Position numbers and translations under genes: made by a program. The notes below the pieces were generated by a model, which was not told where the DNA came from, ran no database searches, and saw only the letters and a program-made list of their open reading frames with translations. A stretch of 13,623 bases of DNA from Pseudomonadota bacterium. Its GTDB lineage: Bacteria; Pseudomonadota; Gammaproteobacteria; Burkholderiales; Rhodocyclaceae. The stretch covers positions 1 to 13,623 of the forward strand of contig WRJU01000227.1 of NCBI GenBank assembly GCA_009778425.1, given 5' to 3'. How positions within the stretch are numbered: the first letter of the stretch is position 1; every line of letters begins with the position of its first letter. Positions 8,608 through 13,623 of the stretch are shown here, one piece after another.

Positions 8608-8760
8608 TGGGTTCGACTCCTGGCCTGGTCTGGCCGATTCATTGTTATTGAAATTGCAGCTCTACCGTGAGGCGGCGCCACACAAGAACCACCCAGCCGT
8701 CTGGCCGGATGATTTTTGTGCGCGCCCTGCCTTTTCTGGCTTGTTGCTGCCGGACATGCC
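8608..8760 (-). other. spacer between Met-rich gene and cytochrome gene
   Basis: The 153 bp hold no convincing gene on either strand. No -24/-12 match and no strong terminator (hairpin plus T-run) is visible, so I see no reason for transcription to stop or restart here. Only the AGGAG ribosome site of the cytochrome gene (about 8617-8621, minus strand) can be named. Confidence 0.5.
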
Positions 8761-9144
8761 TTACTTTTTGGCCTTCTTTGCCTTATTGGTCTCGTTGCCC
8801 GACATCCCCTGCTGACCGGACATACCTTCCTGGCCAGACATCCCCTGCTGGCCGGACATGCCACTCATGCCTTGTTGACCAGACATGCCCTGCTGGCCCG
8901 ACATGCCCTGTTGACCTGACATCCCCTGCTGTCCGGACATTCCTTGCTGTCCAGACATGCCCTGTTGGCCGGACATGCCACTCATGCCTTGCTGACCAGA
9001 CATCCCTTGTTGGCCCGACATGCCTTGTTGACCTGACATCCCCTGCTGTCCGGACATCCCTTGCTGTTGCGCCATGCTCGGCAAGGCAACGCCAAGAGCG
9101 ACAGCCATCACCGACAGACCGAGAACTTTACGAACAACTTTCAT
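8761..9144 (-). CDS. exported methionine-rich QQGMSG-repeat protein
   Basis: A 127-residue protein. A clear Sec signal peptide (MKVVRKVLGLSVMAVALGVA, cleavage probably after PSMA at about residue 25) is followed by 14 hexapeptide units (13 QQGMSG, one QEGMSG), two extra MSG triplets and a basic tail NETNKAKKAKK. The mature chain has 16 Met in about 102 residues, no Cys and no aromatics, and is expected to be disordered. AAGGAG at 9151-9156 lies 6 nt before the ATG, which fixes the start. Met-rich periplasmic chains are known to bind Cu(I) or to be oxidised sacrificially; the MrpX peptide of Azospira suillum scavenges hypochlorite and is repaired by a molybdenum Met-sulfoxide reductase. Lying just upstream of a DmsA-like operon, it may be partner or substrate of that enzyme. 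No homology to MrpX can be shown from this repeat alone. Confidence 0.85.
   Translation of the reverse strand: MKVVRKVLGLSVMAVALGVALPSMAQQQGMSGQQGMSGQQGMSGQQGMSGQQGMSGMSGQQGMSGQQGMSGQQGMSGQQGMSGQQGMSGQQGMSGMSGQQGMSGQEGMSGQQGMSGNETNKAKKAKK
8800..9070 (-). repeat. 18-bp coding tandem repeat with 117-bp higher-order unit
   Basis: The repeat encodes GMSGQQ units. The non-hexameric MSG insertion recurs exactly 117 bp apart (CCACTCATGCC at 8861 and 8978 on the plus strand), equal to six hexapeptides plus one triplet. So a 39-residue block has been duplicated in tandem on top of the 18-bp period. Third-position differences between copies show the array is not freshly expanded. Confidence 0.9.
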
Positions 9145-9170
9145 GACTTTCTCCTTAAGTTTAGGGAACG

Positions 9171-9196
9171 AAAAAACACTTGGGGCCGTCAGCCCC
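9171..9196 (-). terminator. GC stem followed by six T, upstream of the Met-rich gene
   Basis: On the minus strand GGGGC-TGACG-GCCCC (9196-9182) is followed after AAGTG by TTTTTT (9176-9171). The stem is short but fully GC, and the T-run starts 5 nt after it. It lies 15 bp ahead of the AAGGAG of the Met-rich gene, so it could act as a leaky terminator or attenuator between the first gene and the rest of the module. Confidence 0.4.
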
Positions 9197-9256
9197 TTCT
9201 GCCTGTCGGCAGCATCGCGGGTATTTGCGTTTGCAAGCCCGGCAATCCAAAGAAAT

Positions 9257-9277
9257 CGCTTGCCGCGAAAGCAAGCG
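9257..9277 (-). terminator. hairpin after the 106-residue protein gene
   Basis: CGCTTGC (9257-9263) and GCAAGCG (9271-9277) form a perfect 7-bp stem with a 7-nt loop. On the minus strand it is followed by ATTTCTTT. It starts 34 bp after the stop of the upstream gene. A weak intrinsic terminator or an mRNA-stabilising 3' hairpin are both possible. Confidence 0.4.
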
Positions 9278-9310
9278 TGCGATCCAAAAACAGGCTCTGA
9301 TGTGCCGACA

Positions 9311-9631
9311 TCAGCGCGACGAAAGCACGGAGGCACCCACCGAGGGGCTGTGCCAGTTGCGCAGGTCGTAGGGAGGGTTCATACCCGGCCCGCGCAGCGG
9401 TATCCACCATCTGCCAGCGGCCACGATCGACTCGACGTTGCCCGGCACAGGGCGATCAATACCATGCAGCGCCCGCTCAAGTTGCTCTGGAGTCAAGGTG
9501 GCTTGCGCCAGTTGCGGAGCCCCGTCAGGTCGCCGATCCGGATGCAAACCCGCTACAAAGCCGGTGGCCTGTCCTGCCGCGCTGCCTGCTGTGACCAGCA
9601 AGCAGACAGTGAAAAACCGTCGATTGATCAT
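9311..9631 (-). CDS. small exported protein of unknown function, first gene behind the sigma-54 promoter
   Basis: A 106-residue protein with a Sec signal peptide (MINRRFFTVCLLVTAGSAAG, about 20-23 residues). The mature part is rich in Pro, Gly and Arg with a TLTPEQLERALHGIDRPVPG segment, an aromatic patch RWWIPLRGPG and MNPPYDLRNW. There is no Cys in the mature part and no heme motif. I do not recognise the family. The ATG at 9629-9631 lacks a clear Shine-Dalgarno sequence. It lies about 40 nt downstream of the predicted sigma-54 start site, making it the promoter-proximal gene of the module. It could be a periplasmic accessory factor, but nothing in the sequence says which. Confidence 0.7.
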   Translation of the reverse strand: MINRRFFTVCLLVTAGSAAGQATGFVAGLHPDRRPDGAPQLAQATLTPEQLERALHGIDRPVPGNVESIVAAGRWWIPLRGPGMNPPYDLRNWHSPSVGASVLSSR

Positions 9632-9680
9632 GATTTTTGTCTGTTTGTTTATTTCGTTGTTTGACGCTCGTCATATTCCA

Positions 9681-9696
9681 AGCAAAATCCTTGCCA
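9681..9696 (-). promoter_or_regulatory. sigma-54 (-24/-12) promoter
   Basis: The minus strand reads TGGCAAG-GATT-TTGCT (9696 to 9681). It matches the sigma-54 consensus TGGCACG-N4-TTGCW with one substitution and the exact 10-bp spacing between GG and GC. Transcription should start near 9671, about 40 nt ahead of the 106-residue protein gene. The NtrC-type activator at 237-1625 is the natural candidate regulator. Confidence 0.85.
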
Positions 9697-9765
9697 TACC
9701 CATGTTTTGGCAGACTTGTTAAAAAATTAACGGTTTGGATCAATTTTGAAAAAAGCGAAATGGCA

Positions 9766-9816
9766 GACATTTGTCAAACTGGCAGAACTGCGCCGCTGTT
9801 AGACAGACAAAATGTC
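9766..9816. promoter_or_regulatory. candidate upstream activator sites (GACA..TGTC inverted repeats)
   Basis: Two inverted repeats with the same arms occur 40 bp apart: GACA-TT-TGTC at 9766-9775 and GACA-AAA-TGTC at 9806-9816. They sit 70-120 bp upstream of the -24 element, the normal distance for NtrC-family enhancer sites. An AT-rich stretch (9719-9757) separates them from the promoter and could bend or bind IHF. No clean IHF consensus is seen. Confidence 0.5.
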
Positions 9817-9833
9817 AGACAGACTCGACATAA

Positions 9834-9978
9834 AGGCTCGCCTTGCGCGAGCCTGATGAACACATGTCTCGCGCAATCTTCGCCATGAATGGCGGAGTCA
9901 AGCGAGATAAAGCGTAACAAGAAGCCGAAGGCTCCCCAAGACCGTATCAAGGAATCCCCTGCCTTCGGGCAGGGGTGA
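9834..9978 (+). pseudogene. decayed 3' end of an IS200/IS605-type tnpB
   Basis: Two adjoining plus-strand frames together read like the C-terminus of a TnpB protein. 9834-9917 gives EPDEHMSRAIFAMNGGVKRDKA and then a stop. The frame one base off, from 9913 to TGA 9976-9978, gives NKKPKAPQDRIKESPAFGQG. TnpB proteins commonly end in a basic KPKAPQ...KESPAF tail encoded across the terminal hairpin. A single-base frameshift near 9912-9915 joins them, and stops further upstream (TAA 9831-9833) show that the rest is lost. Only about 50 residues remain, so nuclease function is gone. The family call rests on the characteristic tail plus the hairpin. Confidence 0.6.
9956..9975 (+). mobile_element. right-end hairpin of the IS200/IS605-type element
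   Basis: CCCCTGCC (9956-9963), loop TTCG, GGCAGGGG (9968-9975) make a perfect 8-bp stem overlapping the end of the tnpB remnant and preceded by GAAT. This layout is typical of the right end recognised by the single-strand transposase TnpA, and of the 3' part of the omega/reRNA. No left end and no tnpA are seen in the window. Confidence 0.55.
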
Positions 9979-10053
9979 CTCAACAAAGGAAATTGAACCG
10001 CGCAGACTTGGAGTATTTGTTTTACGACTGCGGCTTTGACAATGACCATAAAG

Positions 10054-10080
10054 CTCTCCCGCCCCGAAGGGACGGGAGAG
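10054..10080. terminator. terminator hairpin after aqpZ
   Basis: CTCTCCCG (10054-10061) pairs with CGGGAGAG (10073-10080), with three further C-G pairs inside and a GAA loop. On the minus strand it begins 8 nt after the aqpZ stop. The T-run is better on the plus side (GGCTTTTCTT) than on the minus side (CTTTATGG), so it may stop transcription from both directions. Confidence 0.7.
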
Positions 10081-10088
10081 GGCTTTTC

Positions 10089-10775
10089 TTAATCCTGTTC
10101 TTTCTCAATCGCCTTATAAACCAGCGCGCCCAGGATACCGCCTACGATAGGCGCTACCCAGAAGAGCCAGAGTTGCGCGAGCGCGTCACCCCCTGCAAAA
10201 AACGCTACGGCAGTGCTGCGCGCGGGATTGACCGACGTGTTGGTGACAGGGATGGAAACCAGGTGTATCAGCGTCAGGCAAAGGCCGATGGCAATGGGCG
10301 CGAATCCCGGTGGGGCTTTCCGGCTCGTCGAACCCATGATGACGAAAAGGAAAACCGCAGTCATCACGATTTCGCAGACCAGCGCGGCGGGAAGCGAATA
10401 CCCGCCAGGCGAGAAATCGCCGTAGCCGTTCGAGGCAAAACCTCCCAACTCGAACCCCGGCTTGCCGCTGGCGATCAGATACAGGATGCCCGCCGCGACG
10501 ATGCCGCCGAGAACCTGGGCGACGATATAGGGTAATAACTCTTTGCTCTCGAAGCGCCCCGCCGCGAAAAGGCCGATAGAAACCGCCGGATTCAGGTGGC
10601 AACCGGAAATGTGGCCGATTGCGTAAGCCATCGTGAGCACGGTCAGGCCGAAAGCGAGCGAAACCCCGGCCAGCCCGATGCCAAGTTCCGGAAAGGCTGC
10701 CGCCAATACCGCGCTGCCACAACCGCCAAGGACGAGCCAGAATGTCCCGACAAATTCAGCCGCGTACTTCTTCAT
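10089..10775 (-). CDS. aqpZ: aquaporin Z-type water channel
   Basis: A 228-residue MIP-family inner-membrane channel with six transmembrane segments, the usual length of bacterial AqpZ. Both pore motifs are intact: HLNPAVS (NPA 62-64) and SVNPARS (NPA 183-185). The selectivity residues fit a water channel rather than a glycerol facilitator: Phe43, His171, Thr180, Arg186, matching F43/H174/T183/R189 of the E. coli protein. The start ATG 10773-10775 (MKKYAAEFVG) is chosen because GGAGG at 10782-10786 is 6 nt upstream; an upstream in-frame start at 10877 would add 34 non-family residues. It follows the DUF1840 gene by 86 bp in the same direction and ends at a terminator hairpin. Confidence 0.95.
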   Translation of the reverse strand: MKKYAAEFVGTFWLVLGGCGSAVLAAAFPELGIGLAGVSLAFGLTVLTMAYAIGHISGCHLNPAVSIGLFAAGRFESKELLPYIVAQVLGGIVAAGILYLIASGKPGFELGGFASNGYGDFSPGGYSLPAALVCEIVMTAVFLFVIMGSTSRKAPPGFAPIAIGLCLTLIHLVSIPVTNTSVNPARSTAVAFFAGGDALAQLWLFWVAPIVGGILGALVYKAIEKEQD

Positions 10776-10861
10776 GAGAAACCTCCGTGAAATTTTGAGT
10801 GCGTAGAACGGCACAAACCAATCTACAGATTTATTGTACTGCCGATTAATCTTTCTCCGTT

Positions 10862-11212
10862 TTACCGCGCGACCCAAGTCACCGGCTGGCCGGCGGCATG
10901 CGAGCAGCGCAACAGATCGAGCAACGGCCAGGCGCGTTGGGCAAGATTCACGGGCGCGGCCATGCCGATGCGCCCGGCTTCGGCTTCGGCCTCTTCTTCG
11001 GCTTCGCGCTCATCCATGCTCTTCGCGCCCTGCCGCGCATGCTCAAGCTCGATGGCGGATTCCAGGCGCGTGATGGCCTCATTCAATTGTTCGACGGTGA
11101 TGATGCCCTGCGCGGCACTACCGTCCTTATCGAGCAGGGCAAGCAACTGCCGCGCGGCCTCGCCGAACATCAGGACATCCGAGGCGGCCTTGGATTTGAA
11201 GGTGATCAGCAT
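10862..11212 (-). CDS. DUF1840 domain-containing protein
   Basis: A 116-residue cytoplasmic protein. The start MLITFKSKAASDVLMFGEAARQLL and the GIITVEQLNEAITRLE segment are characteristic of DUF1840, a small family found mainly in betaproteobacteria with no established function. The middle is a very acidic Glu/Ala stretch (about 67-80) and the end carries NLAQRAWPLLDLLR. It starts 25 bp after the hpt stop and is likely co-transcribed with it. No strong ribosome site is seen. The family call is firm from the N-terminal block; nothing about its role can be read. Confidence 0.88.
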   Translation of the reverse strand: MLITFKSKAASDVLMFGEAARQLLALLDKDGSAAQGIITVEQLNEAITRLESAIELEHARQGAKSMDEREAEEEAEAEAGRIGMAAPVNLAQRAWPLLDLLRCSHAAGQPVTWVAR

Positions 11213-11237
11213 CGTGCCATCCGTATTCGTTTGAAAC

Positions 11238-11804
11238 TCATAAATCTTTTACCGCATAGATACCAACGGCGTTTCGCCAGTACCCGCGATAGTCCATTCC
11301 TGAACCGAACAGAAAACGATCCGGCAGTTCCAGCCCGACGAAATCGGCCTTGAGGTCGGGGCGAGCCTTGCGGTTGTGCTGTTTGTCGACGAGCACCGCA
11401 GTAAGCACTTTGTTTGCGCCTTGTCCGCGCAAGTGCTCGACGATGGCGAGCAGGGTATGGCCGACATCGAGAATGTCATCGACGATGAGCACGGTACGTC
11501 CCTGCACTTTGATATTCGGGTACGCGTGCCATTCGATTTCTCCGCCTTGGCTGGAAGAGCCGTAGCGGGTTGCGTGAACCCAGGAGAGTTCAAGCGGGAA
11601 ATTGAGGCGGGGCAGCAAGTGCCCGGCCAGGACTATCCCGCCATTCATCACCGCAAGAACGAGCAGGTCGGCATTGAAAAGCCGTTCGGTAATGTCCGAG
11701 GCCATGCGGTCAATGGCGGCGTCTACTGTGGCTCCGTCCACAAGGCATTCGGCCTCATCGCGCATACGCCGGATGTCGTTCAGGCGGATAGCGTCCATAT
11801 CCAT
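11238..11804 (-). CDS. hpt: hypoxanthine-guanine phosphoribosyltransferase
   Basis: A 188-residue cytoplasmic purine-salvage enzyme that joins hypoxanthine or guanine to PRPP to give IMP or GMP. The PRPP-binding motif VLIVDDILDVGHT lies at 105-117; AVMNGGIVLAG (51-61) forms the PPi loop, and the WVHATRYG segment and the C-terminal LELPDRFLFGSGMDYRGYWRN base-binding part follow family order. The usual D-x-G of the PRPP loop is DVG here, so the Thr often seen there is Val. Starts at 11804 (MDMDAIRL) or 11798 are both possible; a longer open frame to 12053 adds 83 residues antisense to the plus-strand kinase and is not believed. It is divergent from that kinase (109 bp between starts). Confidence 0.92.
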   Translation of the reverse strand: MDMDAIRLNDIRRMRDEAECLVDGATVDAAIDRMASDITERLFNADLLVLAVMNGGIVLAGHLLPRLNFPLELSWVHATRYGSSSQGGEIEWHAYPNIKVQGRTVLIVDDILDVGHTLLAIVEHLRGQGANKVLTAVLVDKQHNRKARPDLKADFVGLELPDRFLFGSGMDYRGYWRNAVGIYAVKDL

Positions 11805-11913
11805 TGTTCCGGTCTCGCTGGATGATTCATGTATGTAAGAACCTAATTCTAGCCCAAGTGGATTCTGTAACGCTAAACTGCCGCTGGCACGGGTTTGTCG
11901 AATCGGGAGAAGC

Positions 11914-13056
11914 ATGCAAAACGCGGACACGGACATACAAAACGCGGCAGTCACGGCCAGTAGCGCGGGTGAGCCTCTGGCCGCCGTGCTGGATGGGCTG
12001 GAAGCCGCCGTGTATGTCGCGGATGCGCGCAGCGGAATCATTCTTTTCGCCAACCGCGCTTTCCAGACGCTGCATGGGTTCGACGCCGTAGGCCAGGTTT
12101 TGCGCGGCTTGGTCGTCCCTCTGCCGGAACGCGGGGACTACCGGGCCGACCCGCGCGGGATCGAAGCGCCGGATACACCCTGCGAGCTTTTCGATGGAGA
12201 ACTGTTGCAGCCGCGCACGGGGCACTGGTATCACGTGCGTGAACAGGCGGTGCTTTGGGTCGATGGGCGTGTCGTTCGCCTGGGTATCGCCACCGACATC
12301 ACGGATCGCAAGAAAACCGCCGAAATCGCCCGTCAGCAGGAGGAACGCATTGCCCGTACCGCGCGCCTGATTACCATGGGGGAAATGGCCTCGATGCTGG
12401 CGCATGAACTCAATCAGCCCTTATCGGCCATTGCCAATTACTGTAACGGCTGTGCCGCGCGCATGCAGGCCGGAGCCGACGCGGAGGAATTGCTGCCTGT
12501 GATGCGAAAAGCCGCCGCGCAAGCCGAACGGGCAGGCAAGATCATTGCGCGCATCCGCGCGTTTGTGAAAAAAAGCGAGCCGCGCCGCCGCGCGACCCCC
12601 GTGGCCGCCATTCTGGAAGAGGCGCTGGCTCTGATTGAGATCGACGCCCATCGGCGTGGCATTCGGTTGTCTGTCGAGCTTGCTCCCGGCCTGCCGGATG
12701 TCTATGCCGACCAGATCATGATCGAACAGGTGCTGCTCAACCTCGTACGCAACGGGTTCGATGCCATGAAAGATGCTCTGGAGGATGAGCGTGTGCTGAC
12801 GGTGAAGGCGCGGACAGGGGGCGGGCATTTCGTGGAAATCGCGGTGATCGACCGGGGGCACGGCATCAGCGAGGAAGGCATGGAGCGACTGTTTCAGCCT
12901 TTTGCGACGACCAAGGACGAAGGCATGGGGATGGGGTTGGCTATTTGCCGCTCGATCATCGAGTTCCACGACGGGCGTTTGACTGTAGAGCCGAATCCGG
13001 AAGGGGGTACTATCTTTACCTTTACCTTGCCCATCGAGGAGACGGTTCGTGAGTGA
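11914..13056 (+). CDS. soluble PAS-domain histidine kinase (FixL-like architecture)
   Basis: A 380-residue sensor kinase with no transmembrane segment. Domains: PAS (about 18-132) ending in the typical GIATDITDRKK linker; a short coiled helix (135-150); HisKA with MLAHELNQPLSAI, phospho-acceptor His164; and HATPase_c with N-box NLVRNGFDAM, VIDRGHGIS, FQPFATTKDEGMGMGLAI. The HELNQPL H-box groups it with the FixL/TtrS/DctB type of kinase. GGGAGA lies 5 nt before the ATG. The next gene, a FixJ-type regulator, begins inside its last codons, so the pair is coupled. Whether the PAS binds heme, flavin or another ligand cannot be read; no CxxCH is present. Confidence 0.93.
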   Translation: MQNADTDIQNAAVTASSAGEPLAAVLDGLEAAVYVADARSGIILFANRAFQTLHGFDAVGQVLRGLVVPLPERGDYRADPRGIEAPDTPCELFDGELLQPRTGHWYHVREQAVLWVDGRVVRLGIATDITDRKKTAEIARQQEERIARTARLITMGEMASMLAHELNQPLSAIANYCNGCAARMQAGADAEELLPVMRKAAAQAERAGKIIARIRAFVKKSEPRRRATPVAAILEEALALIEIDAHRRGIRLSVELAPGLPDVYADQIMIEQVLLNLVRNGFDAMKDALEDERVLTVKARTGGGHFVEIAVIDRGHGISEEGMERLFQPFATTKDEGMGMGLAICRSIIEFHDGRLTVEPNPEGGTIFTFTLPIEETVRE

Positions 13057-13623
13057 AGCCAAAATGATGCGCGAGGCCGGGGAAGCATCCGGGCAACAGG
13101 TTTTCATTGTCGATGATGATGATGCCCAACGGGATTCCCTGGTCTGGCTGCTGGAGTCGCACGACCATGCGGTCAAGGCTTTCCCCGATGCCGAGAGCTT
13201 TCTTGCTGCCTGGGACGGGAGCCTTGCCGGATGCCTGTTGCTCGACGTGCGCATGCCGGGCATGAGTGGGCTGGAATTGTTCGAGGAACTCGCCCGTCGG
13301 CATTGCGCGCTGCCGGTGATCTTCATCACTGGGCATGGCGATGTGCCGATGGCCGTGGCGGCGCTCAAGAAAGGCGCGGCGGATTTCATCGAAAAACCAT
13401 TCTCCGCCGAAGAAATGCTGAAAATGGTCGAAAACTGTCTGGCGCAAGAGAGCGAGGAACGCAAACACCGGCATGCCCGAACCGACACGGCACAACGGCT
13501 GGCGCAACTCACGACGCGCGAACGCGAAGTGCTTGATCTCATCATCGCGGGCAAGCTCAACAAACAAATCGCCGATGTGCTTGGTATCAGCATCAAGACG
13601 GTGGAGGTTCACCGCGCGCGCGT
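13049..13623 (+). CDS. FixJ/LuxR-type response regulator, 3' end beyond window
   Basis: A response regulator cut by the window end after 191 codons. The receiver (about 16-130) has the acidic pocket VDDDD and phospho-acceptor Asp66 in LLDVRMPG, with a Thr in FITGHGD and Lys in EKPF. The LuxR-type helix-turn-helix begins at about 154 (LTTREREVLDLI..GISIKTVEVHRAR), leaving perhaps 10-20 residues missing. GTG 13049-13051 is chosen as start because GAGGAG at 13036-13041 lies 7 nt upstream; ATG at 13064 is the alternative. It overlaps the kinase stop by 8 bp. With the kinase it forms a FixLJ-like pair; target genes are not visible here. Confidence 0.92.
   Translation, partial: MSEAKMMREAGEASGQQVFIVDDDDAQRDSLVWLLESHDHAVKAFPDAESFLAAWDGSLAGCLLLDVRMPGMSGLELFEELARRHCALPVIFITGHGDVPMAVAALKKGAADFIEKPFSAEEMLKMVENCLAQESEERKHRHARTDTAQRLAQLTTREREVLDLIIAGKLNKQIADVLGISIKTVEVHRAR

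Noticed and set aside
8820..9065. regularly spaced short repeats resembling a CRISPR array
   Set aside because: The repeats are in frame, encode QQGMSG units after a signal peptide, and have no unique spacers.
9774..10049. 91-codon minus-strand open frame in the gap
   Set aside because: It runs antisense through the tnpB remnant hairpin and the candidate activator sites, with no motif or ribosome site.
11885..11900. TGGCACG-like -24 element ahead of the PAS kinase
   Set aside because: The -12 GC is missing at the required 10-bp spacing (TC instead), and it lies under 20 bp from the start codon.
11805..12053. N-terminal extension of the hpt product
   Set aside because: The extra 83 residues are Ala/Ser-rich, unlike the family, and would lie antisense to the kinase coding start.
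12421..13612. long minus-strand open frames opposite the FixLJ-like pair
   Set aside because: The plus strand carries complete kinase and receiver motifs with good ribosome sites; the minus frames are Ser/Arg-rich without motifs.

Overview
The window looks like a chromosomal segment of a betaproteobacterium with respiratory versatility. The evidence is a DUF1840 protein (a mainly betaproteobacterial family) beside a purine phosphoribosyltransferase of the betaproteobacterial type, moderately high GC, a sigma-54/NtrC regulatory circuit and c-type cytochrome genes. The genus cannot be told from the sequence.

Left and centre (about 237-9700), all on the minus strand: a sigma-54-controlled respiratory module. 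In transcription order it has a perfect-looking -24/-12 promoter (9681-9696) with inverted repeats upstream; a 106-residue exported protein of unknown function; a 127-residue exported protein made almost wholly of QQGMSG repeats (16 Met in 102 mature residues); a pentaheme c-type cytochrome, probably a lipoprotein; a Tat-exported DmsA-like molybdoenzyme; its four-cluster ferredoxin subunit; a TorD/DmsD-type chaperone; a membrane histidine kinase with a CxxCH heme site in its periplasmic domain and a Cys-rich PAS domain; and an NtrC-type response regulator. Most genes from the cytochrome to the regulator overlap or nearly touch. No NrfD/DmsC-type membrane anchor is present, so the pentaheme cytochrome is the likely electron donor. 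The regulator pair presumably senses periplasmic redox state or a heme ligand and turns on the whole module through the sigma-54 promoter. The enzyme's substrate is not known from sequence. The Met-rich partner suggests sulfoxide or oxidant (reactive chlorine or oxyanion) chemistry, but that is inference.

Middle gap (9632-10088): 457 bp without an intact gene. It holds the promoter and its upstream sites, a decayed 3' end of an IS200/IS605-type tnpB with its right-end hairpin, and a terminator hairpin after the aquaporin gene.

Right (10089-13623): housekeeping and sensing genes. On the minus strand hpt, a DUF1840 gene and aqpZ run in one direction. Divergently, on the plus strand, lies a FixL/FixJ-like pair (PAS soluble kinase, then a LuxR-type regulator cut by the window end). 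At the far left edge a 3' fragment of an unidentified plus-strand gene ends at 168.
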